A stretch of 49,716 nucleotides of DNA from Deltaproteobacteria bacterium (GTDB lineage Bacteria; Desulfobacterota; Syntrophia; Syntrophales; UBA2192), in the NCBI GenBank assembly GCA_012728915.1, contig JAAYEC010000054.1:1-49716 (forward strand), written 5' to 3'. Of the stretch, positions 20,518-30,148 are shown piece after piece (within the stretch, counting starts at the first letter, position 1; each line of letters opens with the position of its first letter). Under the pieces are notes generated by a model. The model made no database searches. It saw only the letters and a list, made by a program, of their open reading frames with translations, and had not been told where the DNA came from. The translations under genes were made by a program, and so were the position numbers.

Positions 20518-23166
20518 ATGACCGCAACCGGAAAATCCCGAGCACTGGTGTTCCTCGTTCTCCTCGCTTGCCTGCTCGCCGCGCCCGCGGCGGCCCTCGC
20601 ACAGAGGATCGCCGTCCTGCCCTTCGACATCTACAGCGAGCGGGACGCGACCCTGTTGCGCAATGCCATCTACAACAGCATGACCCTCGAGCTCGGGAAG
20701 GTTCGGACGGTCCAGATCGTCCCGAGAGAAGAATTCGCCGCGCTCATCGGCGGGAAGAAAGCCGACGAGGGGCTGGCGGTCTCCGTGGGAAGACAGGTAA
20801 AGGCCGACTACGTGATCCTCGGCAGCCTCACCCAGCTCGGCACGCGGGTGAGCCTCGACGCTAAGGCCATCAACGTGGAAACGAGCGCCGCGATCACGGG
20901 CCTGTTCGCCCAGGGGACGGGCATCGAGAACACGGGGACCTTTGCGGCCCAGCTCGCGCGGGAGATCCTTGCCCGGGTCTCGGGCAGGCAGGTCGTCGCC
21001 CGGGTGGAGCTGTCGGGCAACCGCCGGATCGAGAACACCGTCATCTTCAACACGCTCAAGAGCGCAAAGGGAAAACTCTTTTCGGAGGAGGACCTCTCGG
21101 CCGACATCCGGGCCATCTACCGCACGGGCTATTTCAGCGACGTGAAGGCCGACGTGAAGGATTCGCCGGAGGGCAAGGTGATCACCTTCCTGCTGGACGA
21201 GAGGCCCTTCGTCAACGACATCCGCATCAAGGGTAATGACGCCCTCAAGTCCGACGACATCCGGGGGGTCCTGTCGTTCAAGGTCAAGCAGGTCTACAAT
21301 CCCGACAGGATCAAGGCCGACACGGACAAGATCAAGGGGCTCTACGACGACAAGGGGTACTTCAACGCCGAGATCGACTTCTCGACCGAGAAGGTCAGGG
21401 AACGCGACGTCAACGTCATCATCGACATCAGGGAAAACGACCTCCTCTACGTGAAGACCATCGAGTTCGTGGGAAACCAGGCCTTCACGGACAAGGAGCT
21501 GAAGAAGCTCATGGAAACCTCGGAGTGGGGCCTGTTCTCCTGGATCACGGACTCGGGGCTCCTCAAGAAGGAGAAGCTCCGCGATGGCGTCAACCGGGTA
21601 AAGGTCTTCTACATGAACAACGGCTACATCCAGGCCCAGGTCGGCGAGCCGGAGATCACGCACGACAAGAAATGGATCTACGTGAAGATCGCGGTATCCG
21701 AGGGCAGGCAGTTCAAGGTCGGCAAGGTCGAGATCACGGGCGACACGATCTCCGTGCCGAGGCAGGAACTGCTCGACAAGCTCACCATACACCGGAAGGA
21801 CTACTACGACCGGGAAGCCATCGCCAAAGACCTCGATTACCTCACGCGGATGGCCCAGAATGACGGGTATGCCTACGCCGAGATCACGCCGAGGACCCAG
21901 ACACTGGAAGACGAGCAGAAAGTCGACGTCACCTACAACATCAAGAAGGGCGGCCTCGTCTACTTCAACCGGATCAACATCACGGGCAACACGAAAACGC
22001 GAGACAAGGTCATTCGAAGGGAGCTGGCCTTCACGGAGGGGGAGCTCTACAGCAGCGACAAGCTCAAGAGCAGTTATGCGCGGCTCAACCGGCTGCGCTA
22101 CTTCGAGGAGGTCAACTTCCAGACGGCGAAAGGGCCCGAGGAAAGCCTGACGGACATCACGATCGGCGTCAAGGAGCGCCCCACGGGGATGTTCTCGGTG
22201 GGGGCCGGCTACAGCGGCCAGAGCGGCGCGATGCTCATGGCCCAGATCGCCCAGCAGAACCTCTTCGGCCGGGGCCAGAGTTTGAGCCTGCAGACTTCCC
22301 TGGGGACGGAGCAAAGCACGATCATCCTCTCCTTTACCGAACCGTACGTCTTCGACACGCCCCTCTGGATGAAGACGGAAATCTGGAAGGCCACACAGGA
22401 ATTCGATACCTACGATTTGGACTCGAAGGGGCTGGGCCTCACATTCGGCTACCCCCTCTGGGAGAGGGTCTTCGGCTCTGTCGGATACAGGATCTCGGTT
22501 AACAACGTTAAGGACGTTCTGGGCACGGCCTCTCAGACCATCAAGGACCAGGAGGGAGAGAGGACGCAGAGCGGAATCCTGACGGCCCTGTCCCGCGACT
22601 CCACCGACGATTCGATCTTCCCGACCACGGGCTCCCGCAACCGCCTGGGCGCCGACTTCTACGGGGGCATCCTCGGGGGTGACGTCTCGTTCGGGAAATA
22701 CAACGGCTCCTCCTCGTGGTTCTTCCGGGTGCCCCCCTTCGGGGAGGACCTCGTGTTTTCGCCCCGGGCACGCATCGGTTACATCCAGGCCCTCGAAGGC
22801 AAGGAGGTACCGGTCTGGGAACGCTACATCCTGGGAGGGATCAACTCCATCCGGGGACTCAAGGACGTGGGGCCCCGCGACCCCGTGACGAGAGACATCA
22901 TCGGCGGCACGACCATGCTGCTCTTCAACTTCGAGTTCATCTTCCCCATCATCAAGAACGCGGGCATGAAGGGGGTTGTCTTCTTCGACACGGGCAACGC
23001 CTGGGACTACGATTATGACCTTGGGGACATGCGGAAAACCTGCGGGGCCGGCATCCGATGGTACTCCCCCATCGGGCCGCTTCGCCTCGAGTGGGGCTAC
23101 GTCCTGGACCGCAAGGAGGGGGAGCCGGCCTACCGCTGGGACTTCACCATCGGGTGGTTTATGTAA
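20518..23166 (+). CDS. bamA: Outer-membrane assembly factor BamA with N-terminal extra domain
   Basis: 882 aa, longer than E. coli BamA (810). A signal peptide (to about AALAQ, residue 28) is followed by an extra domain at about 30-150 (RIAVLPFDIYSERDATLLRN, DYVILGSLTQLG) that resembles the periplasmic alpha/beta domains of TolB/CsgG-like proteins. Five POTRA domains run to about residue 500 (starting VARVELSGNRRIENTVI) and the barrel from about 560 (FSVGAGYSGQSG). The conserved loop-6 motif normally (V/I)RGF is IRGL at 778-781. The protein ends in the expected aromatic-rich strand DFTIGWFM. It folds outer-membrane proteins, including LptD, consistent with the LPS genes around it. Confidence 0.95.
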   Translation: MTATGKSRALVFLVLLACLLAAPAAALAQRIAVLPFDIYSERDATLLRNAIYNSMTLELGKVRTVQIVPREEFAALIGGKKADEGLAVSVGRQVKADYVILGSLTQLGTRVSLDAKAINVETSAAITGLFAQGTGIENTGTFAAQLAREILARVSGRQVVARVELSGNRRIENTVIFNTLKSAKGKLFSEEDLSADIRAIYRTGYFSDVKADVKDSPEGKVITFLLDERPFVNDIRIKGNDALKSDDIRGVLSFKVKQVYNPDRIKADTDKIKGLYDDKGYFNAEIDFSTEKVRERDVNVIIDIRENDLLYVKTIEFVGNQAFTDKELKKLMETSEWGLFSWITDSGLLKKEKLRDGVNRVKVFYMNNGYIQAQVGEPEITHDKKWIYVKIAVSEGRQFKVGKVEITGDTISVPRQELLDKLTIHRKDYYDREAIAKDLDYLTRMAQNDGYAYAEITPRTQTLEDEQKVDVTYNIKKGGLVYFNRINITGNTKTRDKVIRRELAFTEGELYSSDKLKSSYARLNRLRYFEEVNFQTAKGPEESLTDITIGVKERPTGMFSVGAGYSGQSGAMLMAQIAQQNLFGRGQSLSLQTSLGTEQSTIILSFTEPYVFDTPLWMKTEIWKATQEFDTYDLDSKGLGLTFGYPLWERVFGSVGYRISVNNVKDVLGTASQTIKDQEGERTQSGILTALSRDSTDDSIFPTTGSRNRLGADFYGGILGGDVSFGKYNGSSSWFFRVPPFGEDLVFSPRARIGYIQALEGKEVPVWERYILGGINSIRGLKDVGPRDPVTRDIIGGTTMLLFNFEFIFPIIKNAGMKGVVFFDTGNAWDYDYDLGDMRKTCGAGIRWYSPIGPLRLEWGYVLDRKEGEPAYRWDFTIGWFM

Positions 23167-23169
23167 AGG

Positions 23170-23333
23170 ACGGGCTAAAGGCGAAAGGCTAAAGGCTAAA
23201 GGGAATTTGGAGAAAAAATCTGCTTCCTCAAGCCCCTTTGCCCTAAGCCCTTTGCCCCTCGCCATTTAAATCGGCGAAAGGCATAAGGGAAGAGGGAAAC
23301 GATCCACTTCCTCAAGCCCCTAAGCCCTTTGCC
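23170..23333. repeat. Two successive heptamer inverted arrays between bamA and ompH
   Basis: First hairpin: 5' arm 23170-23203 (GGCTAAA, GGCGAAA, GGCTAAA units) and 3' arm 23226-23263 (CAAGCCC, CTTTGCC, CTAAGCC units). Second: 5' arm 23272-23297 and 3' arm 23308-23333. The 3' arms of the two share the CTTCCTCAAGCCCCT block (23224-23238 and 23309-23323), suggesting duplication. They fill the gap and end at the ompH ribosome binding site. Confidence 0.8.
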
Positions 23334-23358
23334 AATATTTTCAAGGAGAACAAATCAT

Positions 23359-23916
23359 ATGAAAAAACATCTGACCCTCGCCGTCCTTCTGGCCGTCGCC
23401 CTCGTTTTCGCGCTGTCGGCCTCGGAGGCGGCCGCCCAGAAGATCGGCTTCATCAACATGCGCGTCATCCTCCACGACTCCGAGGCCGGCAAGAAGGCGC
23501 AGGCCGAGATGAAAAAGGTCGTCGAGAAGAAGAAGGCCGACATCGCCAAGAAGGAAGAGGAGCTCAGGAAGCTCAAGGACGATCTCGAGAAGCAGAAGTC
23601 GGTGCTCACGGCGGAGGCCTACCGGGACAAGGAGGCAAGCTACCAGGTCAAGTTCCGCGACTACCAGCGGATGGTGCAGGACGCCAACGAGGAGCTGGCA
23701 AAGAAGGAACAGGCCATCACGGCCAGGATGATCCCCGAGGTCCTCAAGATCGTTGAAGAACTGGGTAAGAAAGGCAACTACGACGCTATCCTCGACCTCA
23801 ACAACCCCGTCATCGTCTACCATGACAAGGAGGACAACCTCACAAAGAAGATCATCGAGGAGTACAACAAGAGCACCGGGAAATCCTCTTCCGCCCCCGC
23901 CAAGGGCAAGAAGTAA
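23359..23916 (+). CDS. ompH: OmpH/Skp family periplasmic chaperone
   Basis: 185 aa. Signal peptide KKHLTLAVLLAVALVFALS ending at AAAQ (about residue 27), then the Skp start KIGFINMRVILHDSEAGKKAQ, long coiled-coil helices rich in Lys and Glu (residues 45-130) and a C-terminal part with ARMIPEVLKIVEELGKKGNYDAI. Skp-like proteins hold unfolded outer-membrane proteins for BamA. The ATG at 23359 follows AAGGAGA. The normal bamA-ompH-lpxD order is kept. Confidence 0.93.
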   Translation: MKKHLTLAVLLAVALVFALSASEAAAQKIGFINMRVILHDSEAGKKAQAEMKKVVEKKKADIAKKEEELRKLKDDLEKQKSVLTAEAYRDKEASYQVKFRDYQRMVQDANEELAKKEQAITARMIPEVLKIVEELGKKGNYDAILDLNNPVIVYHDKEDNLTKKIIEEYNKSTGKSSSAPAKGKK

Positions 23917-23943
23917 CAGGTCGAGCCGGGACAGAGAACATCC

Positions 23944-24975
23944 ATGGGGAAGACGCTCTCCGAAATCGCCGCGTTTCTGCAGGGCTCCGTCGTGGGCGAC
24001 GGCGCCGTCGAGATCCGCGACATCAGGGGACTCGACGAGGCAGGCGAAGGGGATCTAACGTTCCTCGCCAACCCGAAGTACCGCAAGAAGATCGCCGCGA
24101 CGGCCGCCTCGGCGATCCTGGTGTCGGCCCCCGTCGAGGGGGCGGGGAAGAACTTCGTCGTCGTGAAGGACCCCTACGCGGCCCTTGCCCGTCTGCTTGC
24201 GCTCTTCTACCCCGAAGAACGGGACTTCCAGGGGGTGAGCCCCGATGCCTTCATCGACCCCGGGGCCGCCGTGGCAGAGGGGGCAACGATTTACGCCGGG
24301 GCGTTCGTGGGCAGGGGCGCCCGGGTCGGACGGGGCTCCGTGCTCTATCCCGGGGTCTATCTCGGGCAGGGCGCCGCCGTGGGCGAGGACTGCGTCCTGT
24401 ACCCGAACGTGACGGTCTATCGCCGCTGCCTCATCGGAAACCGCGTAATCCTCCATGCGGGCGTCGTCGTGGGAAGCGACGGGTTCGGCTTCGCCAATCC
24501 CGGCATCGAGAACCGCAAGGTCCCCCAGGTGGGGATCGTCCAGATCGACGACGACGTCGAGGTCCAGGCCAACACCACGATCGACCGGGGCACCCTGGGC
24601 AGGACCTGGATCCAGCGCGGGGCCAAGATCGATAACCTCGTCCAGATCGCCCACAACGTCGTCATCGGCGAGAATTCGATCGTCGTGGCCCAGGTGGGCA
24701 TCTCGGGCAGCACCCGCCTCGGCAGGCGCGTCATCATCGGCGGCCAGGCAGGGCTCGTCGGCCACATCCACGTCGGCGACAACGTCATGATCGCGGCCCG
24801 GGCCGGCATAAACAAGGACATCCCCGCATCGCGCATCATGTCCGGCGCCCCGGCCGTCCCGCACCAGGACTGGCTGCGCCTCAACGCCCACATCATGCGC
24901 CTGCCCGAGATGCACAAGACCGTCCAGGAGCTCCGCCGAAAGGTGGATGAACTGGAGAAGAAACTCAACCCATGA
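23944..24975 (+). CDS. lpxD: UDP-3-O-acylglucosamine N-acyltransferase
   Basis: 343 aa. The N-terminal uridine-binding domain includes [23 protein letters not shown]; hexapeptide repeats from about residue 100 form a left-handed beta helix; the catalytic histidine is in [23 protein letters not shown]. The C-terminal helix ([19 protein letters not shown]) is typical. It adds the N-linked acyl chain in lipid A synthesis. The gene is 27 bases after ompH. fabZ, usually next, is missing. Confidence 0.96.
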   Translation: MGKTLSEIAAFLQGSVVGDGAVEIRDIRGLDEAGEGDLTFLANPKYRKKIAATAASAILVSAPVEGAGKNFVVVKDPYAALARLLALFYPEERDFQGVSPDAFIDPGAAVAEGATIYAGAFVGRGARVGRGSVLYPGVYLGQGAAVGEDCVLYPNVTVYRRCLIGNRVILHAGVVVGSDGFGFANPGIENRKVPQVGIVQIDDDVEVQANTTIDRGTLGRTWIQRGAKIDNLVQIAHNVVIGENSIVVAQVGISGSTRLGRRVIIGGQAGLVGHIHVGDNVMIAARAGINKDIPASRIMSGAPAVPHQDWLRLNAHIMRLPEMHKTVQELRRKVDELEKKLNP

Positions 24976-25067
24976 CCCCCCGGGCGCAAGAGGCAGCCGG
25001 ACGGAATCGACGTCCTGTTCCGGCCCCGCGCCTTTCGCTGTGAGCCTTACGCCGTAAAGGAACGAAG

Positions 25068-25841
25068 ATGAACATACACCCTTCCGCAGTCATATCGCCC
25101 GACGCGAAAATCGCCGAGAGCGTGGAAATCGGCCCGTTCAGCGTGATCGGGCCCGGCGTCACGATCGGGAAAGGAACCATCATCGGGCCCAGCGTCGTCA
25201 TCCAGAGCCACACGGACATCGGCGAGAACAACCGCATCTTCCAGTTTGCCTCCATCGGGGCCCCGCCCCAGGACCTCAAGTACCGCGGGGAGGAAACGCG
25301 CGTCGTCATCGGGAACAACAACACGATCCGGGAGTTCGTGACGATCAACCGATCCACCACGGCCGACATCGGCGTGACGAAGATCGGCAACAACAACCTG
25401 ATCATGGCCTATTGCCACGTGGCCCACAACTGCCTGCTCGAGGACAACATCGTCATGGCCAACGCGGCCAACCTCGCCGGGCACATCCACGTGGAGCGCT
25501 TTGCCATCATCGGCGGGCTGACGGGCATCCACCAGTTTTCCCGGATCGGTCAGCACTGCATCATCGGCGGGGCCTCCGCGGTGACCAAGGACGTCCCCCC
25601 TTACACGACGGCCGCGGGCCACTACGCATCGCTCTACGGCCTCAACCTCATCGGCCTGAAACGAAGGGGCTTCCCCGAGCAGACCATCGCCGCCCTGAAG
25701 CAGGCCTACAGGATCTTCTTCCGGTCGTCGCTCACCGTCGCGAAGGCCGTCGAGAAGGCCCGTGCCGAGCTCCCCGACCTTCCCGAGGTGCGGACCTTCA
25801 TCGGGTTCATCGAGCAGTCCAAGCGGGGCGTCACGCGCTGA
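25068..25841 (+). CDS. lpxA: UDP-N-acetylglucosamine acyltransferase
   Basis: 257 aa. [15 protein letters not shown] begins the left-handed beta helix; the catalytic histidine lies in [12 protein letters not shown], and the helical C-terminal domain contains [13 protein letters not shown]. LpxA adds the first acyl chain from acyl-ACP. The gene directly downstream encodes a GnnA-like dehydrogenase, so the true acceptor might be a 3-amino analogue of UDP-GlcNAc; this is inference. The 92-base gap to lpxD holds no gene. Confidence 0.96.
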   Translation: MNIHPSAVISPDAKIAESVEIGPFSVIGPGVTIGKGTIIGPSVVIQSHTDIGENNRIFQFASIGAPPQDLKYRGEETRVVIGNNNTIREFVTINRSTTADIGVTKIGNNNLIMAYCHVAHNCLLEDNIVMANAANLAGHIHVERFAIIGGLTGIHQFSRIGQHCIIGGASAVTKDVPPYTTAAGHYASLYGLNLIGLKRRGFPEQTIAALKQAYRIFFRSSLTVAKAVEKARAELPDLPEVRTFIGFIEQSKRGVTR

Positions 25842-25904
25842 AGCAGGACAACTCGTGACAGGCCCCGCGGATTGCCCCGAATTTCGTTCGTGCCTGAATC
25901 ATGC

Positions 25905-25934
25905 GAAGGCAGGAAGCGAGGAAGAGCGGAGTGG
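25905..25934. repeat. Octamer array, purine arm, after lpxA
   Basis: Units GAAGGCAG, GAAGCGAG, GAAGAGCG and a partial GAGTGG in 8-base register. A weak pyrimidine counterpart (CTTCTTGACTTCCGC, 25970-25984) may pair with it. Confidence 0.55.
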
Positions 25935-26031
25935 ATTGATTCTTTTTTCCTAACGACCGATCTTCTTGACTTCCGCTTTTCGTTTCCAATAGCCTGCAAC
26001 GTCTCAGGGAGTCTCGGACAATCGATACGCT

Positions 26032-26982
26032 ATGAGTAAACAGATACGAATCGGAGTGGTGGGGATCGGGCACCTCGGGAACTACCACCTCCAGAAATAC
26101 GGAAAAATCGAAAACGTGAAAATCGTCGGTGTTTCCGACCTGGACCGGTCGAAGGCCGACAGGGCTGCGGCGGCGTTCGGGTGCACGGTCTTTGCCGATC
26201 ACCGCGAACTCGTGCAGCACGTGGACGCCGTGAGCGTCACCGTCCCCACCGGGGCCCATCACGCCGTGGCACGGGACTTTCTCGCGGCAGGCAAGGACGT
26301 GCTGATGGAGAAGCCCTTCACGGCCACCCTGGAAGAGGCCGACGACCTCATCGCCCTGGCTGCGGCGAGGGCCCTCGTCCTGCAGGTGGGCTTCATCGAG
26401 CGGTTCAACCCGGCCATCGTCGCGCTCGACAAGGTGATCCGGCAGCCCCTCTTCATCGAGTCGCACCGCCTCCACCCCTACGTCGAGCGGGGCACCGATG
26501 TGGACGTCGTGCTCGACCTCATGATCCACGATCTCGACCTCATCCTCCACTACGTGCGCTCCCCCCTTATGAACATGGAGGCCGTCGGGGTGTCCGTCCT
26601 CTCCGACAAGGTCGACATCGCCAACGTGCGGCTCACCTTCGAGAACGGCTGCGTGGCCAACATCACGGCGAGCCGGGTCACCCTCAAGCACATGCAGAAG
26701 CTGCGGTTCTTCGGCCTCGAGGGATACCACTCCGTCGATTTCGGCAAGCGCGAGGTCGTCTCGCTCGCGCGCAGGGAGAAAGAGGGCGGGAAAATGGAGA
26801 TCGGCCTGAACGACGTCCGCGTCCATCAGCACGATCCCCTCGAGGCGGAGATCCGGGCGTTCGTCGACTGCGTCGTCCACCGGACGGAGCCCCGGGTCTC
26901 GGGGCTCGAGGCCCGGAAATCCCTCGAGCTTGCCCTGCTCATCAACGAGAAAATGAAGACGGGGAGGGATCTGAGGCTGTGA
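26032..26982 (+). CDS. Gfo/Idh/MocA oxidoreductase between lpxA and lpxB, GnnA-like
   Basis: 316 aa. Rossmann motif GVVGIGHLGNYHLQKY, the catalytic-lysine motif LMEKPFTATLEEA, and the C-terminal domain with VDVVLDLMIHDLDLILHY. In Acidithiobacillus the gnnA gene, which oxidises the 3-OH of UDP-GlcNAc for UDP-GlcNAc3N, lies between lpxA and lpxB, and this position is shared by many Deltaproteobacteria; the role here is inferred from that. The partner aminotransferase GnnB is not adjacent; the two DegT-family enzymes of the window (40.6 and 44.5 kb) are in a different cluster. Confidence 0.85.
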   Translation: MSKQIRIGVVGIGHLGNYHLQKYGKIENVKIVGVSDLDRSKADRAAAAFGCTVFADHRELVQHVDAVSVTVPTGAHHAVARDFLAAGKDVLMEKPFTATLEEADDLIALAAARALVLQVGFIERFNPAIVALDKVIRQPLFIESHRLHPYVERGTDVDVVLDLMIHDLDLILHYVRSPLMNMEAVGVSVLSDKVDIANVRLTFENGCVANITASRVTLKHMQKLRFFGLEGYHSVDFGKREVVSLARREKEGGKMEIGLNDVRVHQHDPLEAEIRAFVDCVVHRTEPRVSGLEARKSLELALLINEKMKTGRDLRL

Positions 26983-27031
26983 GGCCCGCAGTGCGAAAGA
27001 CAAGCGCCCATTCCCGCCGACACCTCCGACG

Positions 27032-28231
27032 ATGGTTCCTCCCGACATGAAAAACCGGCGAACGGTCCTGATCGTGGCGGGCGAGGCCTCGGGTGACCTG
27101 CACGGGGCGCGCCTCGTCCGCGAGATGAAGGCCATCGATCCTTCGCTTTCCTTCTGCGGCGTTGGCGGCCGCAACCTCGAGGCCGAGGGGGTCCGCCTCA
27201 TCGCCCGCTCCTCCGAGATGGCCGTCGTGGGCCTGACGGAGGTCTTCTCGAAACTCCGCTTCATCGCCGGGGTCTACTTCCGGCTCCGCGGGATGCTCCG
27301 CGCCGGGAAACAGGATCTCGTCATCCTCATCGACTACCCCGACTTCAACCTTCGGTTGGCTTCAGAAGCGAAACGCGCGGGCGTCCCGGTCTTCTACTAC
27401 ATCAGCCCCCAGGTGTGGGCCTGGCGGAGAAACCGCATCCATCGCATCCGGCAGGTCGTGGACCGAATGGCGGTGATCCTGCCCTTCGAAAAGGAGGTCT
27501 ACGCGGAAATGGGGGTCGACGTCGACTTCGTGGGACACCCCCTGCTGGACGCCGTGAATCGCTCGCGCAGCCGCACGGAGGCCCTGGCGGCTTTCGGCCT
27601 CCGGGATGCCCGGCCCATCGTGGCGCTGCTGCCCGGCAGCCGCGAGAAGGAGGTGACATCCCTCCTGCCCGAAATGGCGGGGGCGGCCGGGATCCTCGTC
27701 CGCGACTTCCCGGGCACGCAGTTCGTGCTCCCCCTTGCCGAAACCGTCGATCCCGCACTCGTGCAGGACATTCTCCGGGGGCATGCCGCCCCCGTGACCG
27801 TCCTGCCGGGCCAGATGTACGACGCCGTCGGCATCTCCGATGCGGCCATGGTGGCCTCCGGGACTGCGACCCTGGAGACGGCGCTGCTGGGGACGCCCAT
27901 GGTCATCGCCTACCGGATCTCGCCGCTCACTGCCGCCGTCGGCAGACGGGTCATCCGGGTGAAGCACATCGGTCTCGTCAACCTCATCGCCGGCAAGACG
28001 CTGGTGCCCGAACTGGTCCAGGATGACGCGAACGCCGCAAGACTGGCCGCAGAGGTCAAGGCCATCCTCGCGGACCGTCAGCGCAGCGACGTCATGCGCA
28101 GTGAGCTGGCCGCCATCCGGAGAAAACTCGGCGAGCCGGGAGCCGCCCGCCGGGCGGCCGAACTGGCTGTCGACCTGTTGAAGCCGGGGGCCAGGGTACA
28201 CGGGGGCGAGGGAGAAGGGGAAAAAACTTGA
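27032..28231 (+). CDS. lpxB: Lipid-A-disaccharide synthase
   Basis: 399 aa. VLIVAGEASGDLHGARLV and GVGGRNLEAEGVRL at the N-terminus, IDYPDFNLRLA, YYISPQVWAWRRNRIHRI, LPGSREKEV and the C-terminal ASGTATLETALLGTPMVIAYR are all LpxB hallmarks. It joins UDP-diacylglucosamine and lipid X on the inner-membrane surface. ATG 27032 is used; ATG 27047 (MKNRRTV) is equally possible, neither having a clear ribosome binding site. Confidence 0.95.
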   Translation: MVPPDMKNRRTVLIVAGEASGDLHGARLVREMKAIDPSLSFCGVGGRNLEAEGVRLIARSSEMAVVGLTEVFSKLRFIAGVYFRLRGMLRAGKQDLVILIDYPDFNLRLASEAKRAGVPVFYYISPQVWAWRRNRIHRIRQVVDRMAVILPFEKEVYAEMGVDVDFVGHPLLDAVNRSRSRTEALAAFGLRDARPIVALLPGSREKEVTSLLPEMAGAAGILVRDFPGTQFVLPLAETVDPALVQDILRGHAAPVTVLPGQMYDAVGISDAAMVASGTATLETALLGTPMVIAYRISPLTAAVGRRVIRVKHIGLVNLIAGKTLVPELVQDDANAARLAAEVKAILADRQRSDVMRSELAAIRRKLGEPGAARRAAELAVDLLKPGARVHGGEGEGEKT

Positions 28232-28260
28232 CCCGACCCATAATCCTGCATAAAGACTAC

Positions 28261-28343
28261 AGGCGTAAGGCTAAAGGTAGGATGTAGGAAATGAAATGAT
28301 TTGTATCTTTTCGCCTTAAGCCCTCTGCCCTTCGCCCTTAGCC
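28261..28343. repeat. Heptamer inverted array between lpxB and msbA
   Basis: 5' arm 28261-28291 (AGGCGTA, AGGCTAA, AGGTAGG units) and 3' arm 28310-28343 (TCGCCTT, AAGCCCT, CTGCCCT, TCGCCCT, TAGCC). TTGACC (28228-28233) just upstream could be a -35 element but has no good -10 partner. Confidence 0.75.
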
Positions 28344-28353
28344 ATTTTTTATT

Positions 28354-30096
28354 ATGAAACTCTATTTACGACTCCTCCGGCTCGTCAAACCGCACACGCC
28401 GCGGTTCATCCTGGCGATGCTGTGCATGGCCGTGGTGGGCGCTGCCACCGCGGCGGCGGCCTACCTCGTCAAGCCGGCCATGGACGACATTTTCCTCGAC
28501 CGAAACGAAGGGATGCTCATCCTCATCCCCCTGGCGGTGATCGCCCTCTACCTGCTCAAGGGGCTCTGCAACTACGGCCAGACGGTCCTGATGAGCCACA
28601 TCGGGTTCCGCATCGTCACAGACCTCCGCAACGATCTCTACCGCCATATCCTGCGCCAGCCCCTGTCCTTCTTCACGAAGCACCCCACGGGAATCCTGAT
28701 CTCGCGGGTCACCAACGACGTCACTTACCTGCAGGGCGCCGTATCGGAGGCGGTGACGAGCCTTTTGAAAGACTCCTTCACGCTGGCGGGCCTCGTCTTC
28801 GTCATCTTCTGGCGCGACTGGAAGCTCGCGATCATCGCCTCGCTCGTCTTCCCGCTGGCCGTCTGGCCCATCGCCCAGTTTGGACGCCGGATGCGGCGCA
28901 TCGCCGCGGAGTCCCAGGTCTCCATGGGGGACCTCATCTCGCTGCTGCAGGAGACAATCACGGGCAACCGCATCGTCAAGGCCTTCGGCATGGAAGAGCA
29001 CGAGAACCGGCGCTTCGCCAGGGAGAACGAGCGGCAGTTCAGGCTCACCATGAAGTCCGTCACGGTCCGCGCGATCTCGAGCCCCCTGATGGAATTCCTG
29101 GGCGGTCTCGGGATTGCGGCCATCATTTTCTGGGGTGGCTACCAGGTCATCGAGGGCACCTCCACGCCCGGGACCTTCTTCTCGTTTCTCGCGGCGCTGC
29201 TCATGCTCTACGAGCCCGTGAAACGCCTCACGAACGTCAACAACACGATTCAGCAGGGTCTCGCAGGCGCCGAGCGGATCTTCCAGGTCCTGGACACGGA
29301 GCCCGGCATCCGGAACCGTCCGGGGGCCGCGGAGCTTCCCCCTATCCGGGAGGGGATCTCCATCGAGGGCGTCACGTTCCGCTACGAAGAGGACCCTGTT
29401 TTGCGGGACGTGTCCCTGAAGATCCGGGCGGGCGAGGCGGTCGCCTTCGTCGGGATGAGCGGGGGCGGCAAGACGACCCTCGTGAACCTCATCCCCCGCT
29501 TTTACGATGTCAGCGAGGGCCGCGTCGCCATTGACGGAACCGACATCCGCGACGTGACGCTCGAGTCGCTGAGGGCTCAGATCGGGATCGTGACCCAGCA
29601 GACGATCCTCTTCAACGACACGGTCCGGGGCAACATCGCCTACGGCGACGTGCGCCGCAGCGACGAGGACGTCGTCCGGGCGGCCATGGCGGCCAACGCC
29701 CACGACTTCATCCAGAGGCTCCCGCAGGGCTATGACACGGTCATCGGCGAGCAGGGCGTGAAGCTCTCGGGCGGCGAGAGGCAGCGCATCTCCATCGCGA
29801 GGGCCCTGCTGAAGGACGCGCCGATCCTCATCCTCGACGAGGCCACCTCGTCGCTCGACACGGAGTCGGAGATCGAGGTGCAGGACGCGCTCGAGAAGCT
29901 GATGAGGGGCCGCACGACACTCGTCATCGCCCACCGCCTCTCCACGATCCGCAACGCCGACCGGATCGTCGCTCTCGTGGACGGGCGGATCGTCGAGGAG
30001 GGAACCCACGAGAGCCTCCTGGAGAAGAAGGGCGAATACTTCAAGCTGCACAACCTGCAGTTCAAGGACGAGGCGCAGGGGAAGAGCGGCCAGTGA
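28354..30096 (+). CDS. msbA: Lipid A export ABC transporter MsbA
   Basis: 580 aa half transporter. Six membrane segments in residues 1-310, then the ATPase with Walker A GMSGGGKTT (about 367-375), Q loop TQQTILFNDTVRGNI, signature LSGGERQR, Walker B LILDEATSSLD and H loop IAHRLST. It flips lipid A-core across the inner membrane. The position between lpxB and lpxK makes MsbA, rather than another exporter, the likely identity. lpxK follows at about 50 bases. Confidence 0.95.
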   Translation: MKLYLRLLRLVKPHTPRFILAMLCMAVVGAATAAAAYLVKPAMDDIFLDRNEGMLILIPLAVIALYLLKGLCNYGQTVLMSHIGFRIVTDLRNDLYRHILRQPLSFFTKHPTGILISRVTNDVTYLQGAVSEAVTSLLKDSFTLAGLVFVIFWRDWKLAIIASLVFPLAVWPIAQFGRRMRRIAAESQVSMGDLISLLQETITGNRIVKAFGMEEHENRRFARENERQFRLTMKSVTVRAISSPLMEFLGGLGIAAIIFWGGYQVIEGTSTPGTFFSFLAALLMLYEPVKRLTNVNNTIQQGLAGAERIFQVLDTEPGIRNRPGAAELPPIREGISIEGVTFRYEEDPVLRDVSLKIRAGEAVAFVGMSGGGKTTLVNLIPRFYDVSEGRVAIDGTDIRDVTLESLRAQIGIVTQQTILFNDTVRGNIAYGDVRRSDEDVVRAAMAANAHDFIQRLPQGYDTVIGEQGVKLSGGERQRISIARALLKDAPILILDEATSSLDTESEIEVQDALEKLMRGRTTLVIAHRLSTIRNADRIVALVDGRIVEEGTHESLLEKKGEYFKLHNLQFKDEAQGKSGQ

Positions 30097-30148
30097 CCCG
30101 GTGCGGGCCGGCAGGCCCGTCCCGGGCCGCAGGGGGAGCAGGCCAGAC

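Noticed and set aside
20437-23265. 942-codon open frame on the minus strand opposite bamA, and similar long frames such as 5635-7737 on the plus strand
   Set aside because: They are antisense to clear genes. GC-rich codons of the true gene leave few stops on the other strand. Their proteins are rich in Arg, Val, Asp and Gly without any domain.
23170-23333. Riboswitch upstream of ompH
   Set aside because: The structure is explained by two heptamer inverted arrays; no known riboswitch core is seen.
24976-25067. A small fabZ remnant between lpxD and lpxA
   Set aside because: The 92 bases have no frame with FabZ motifs and are too short for one.
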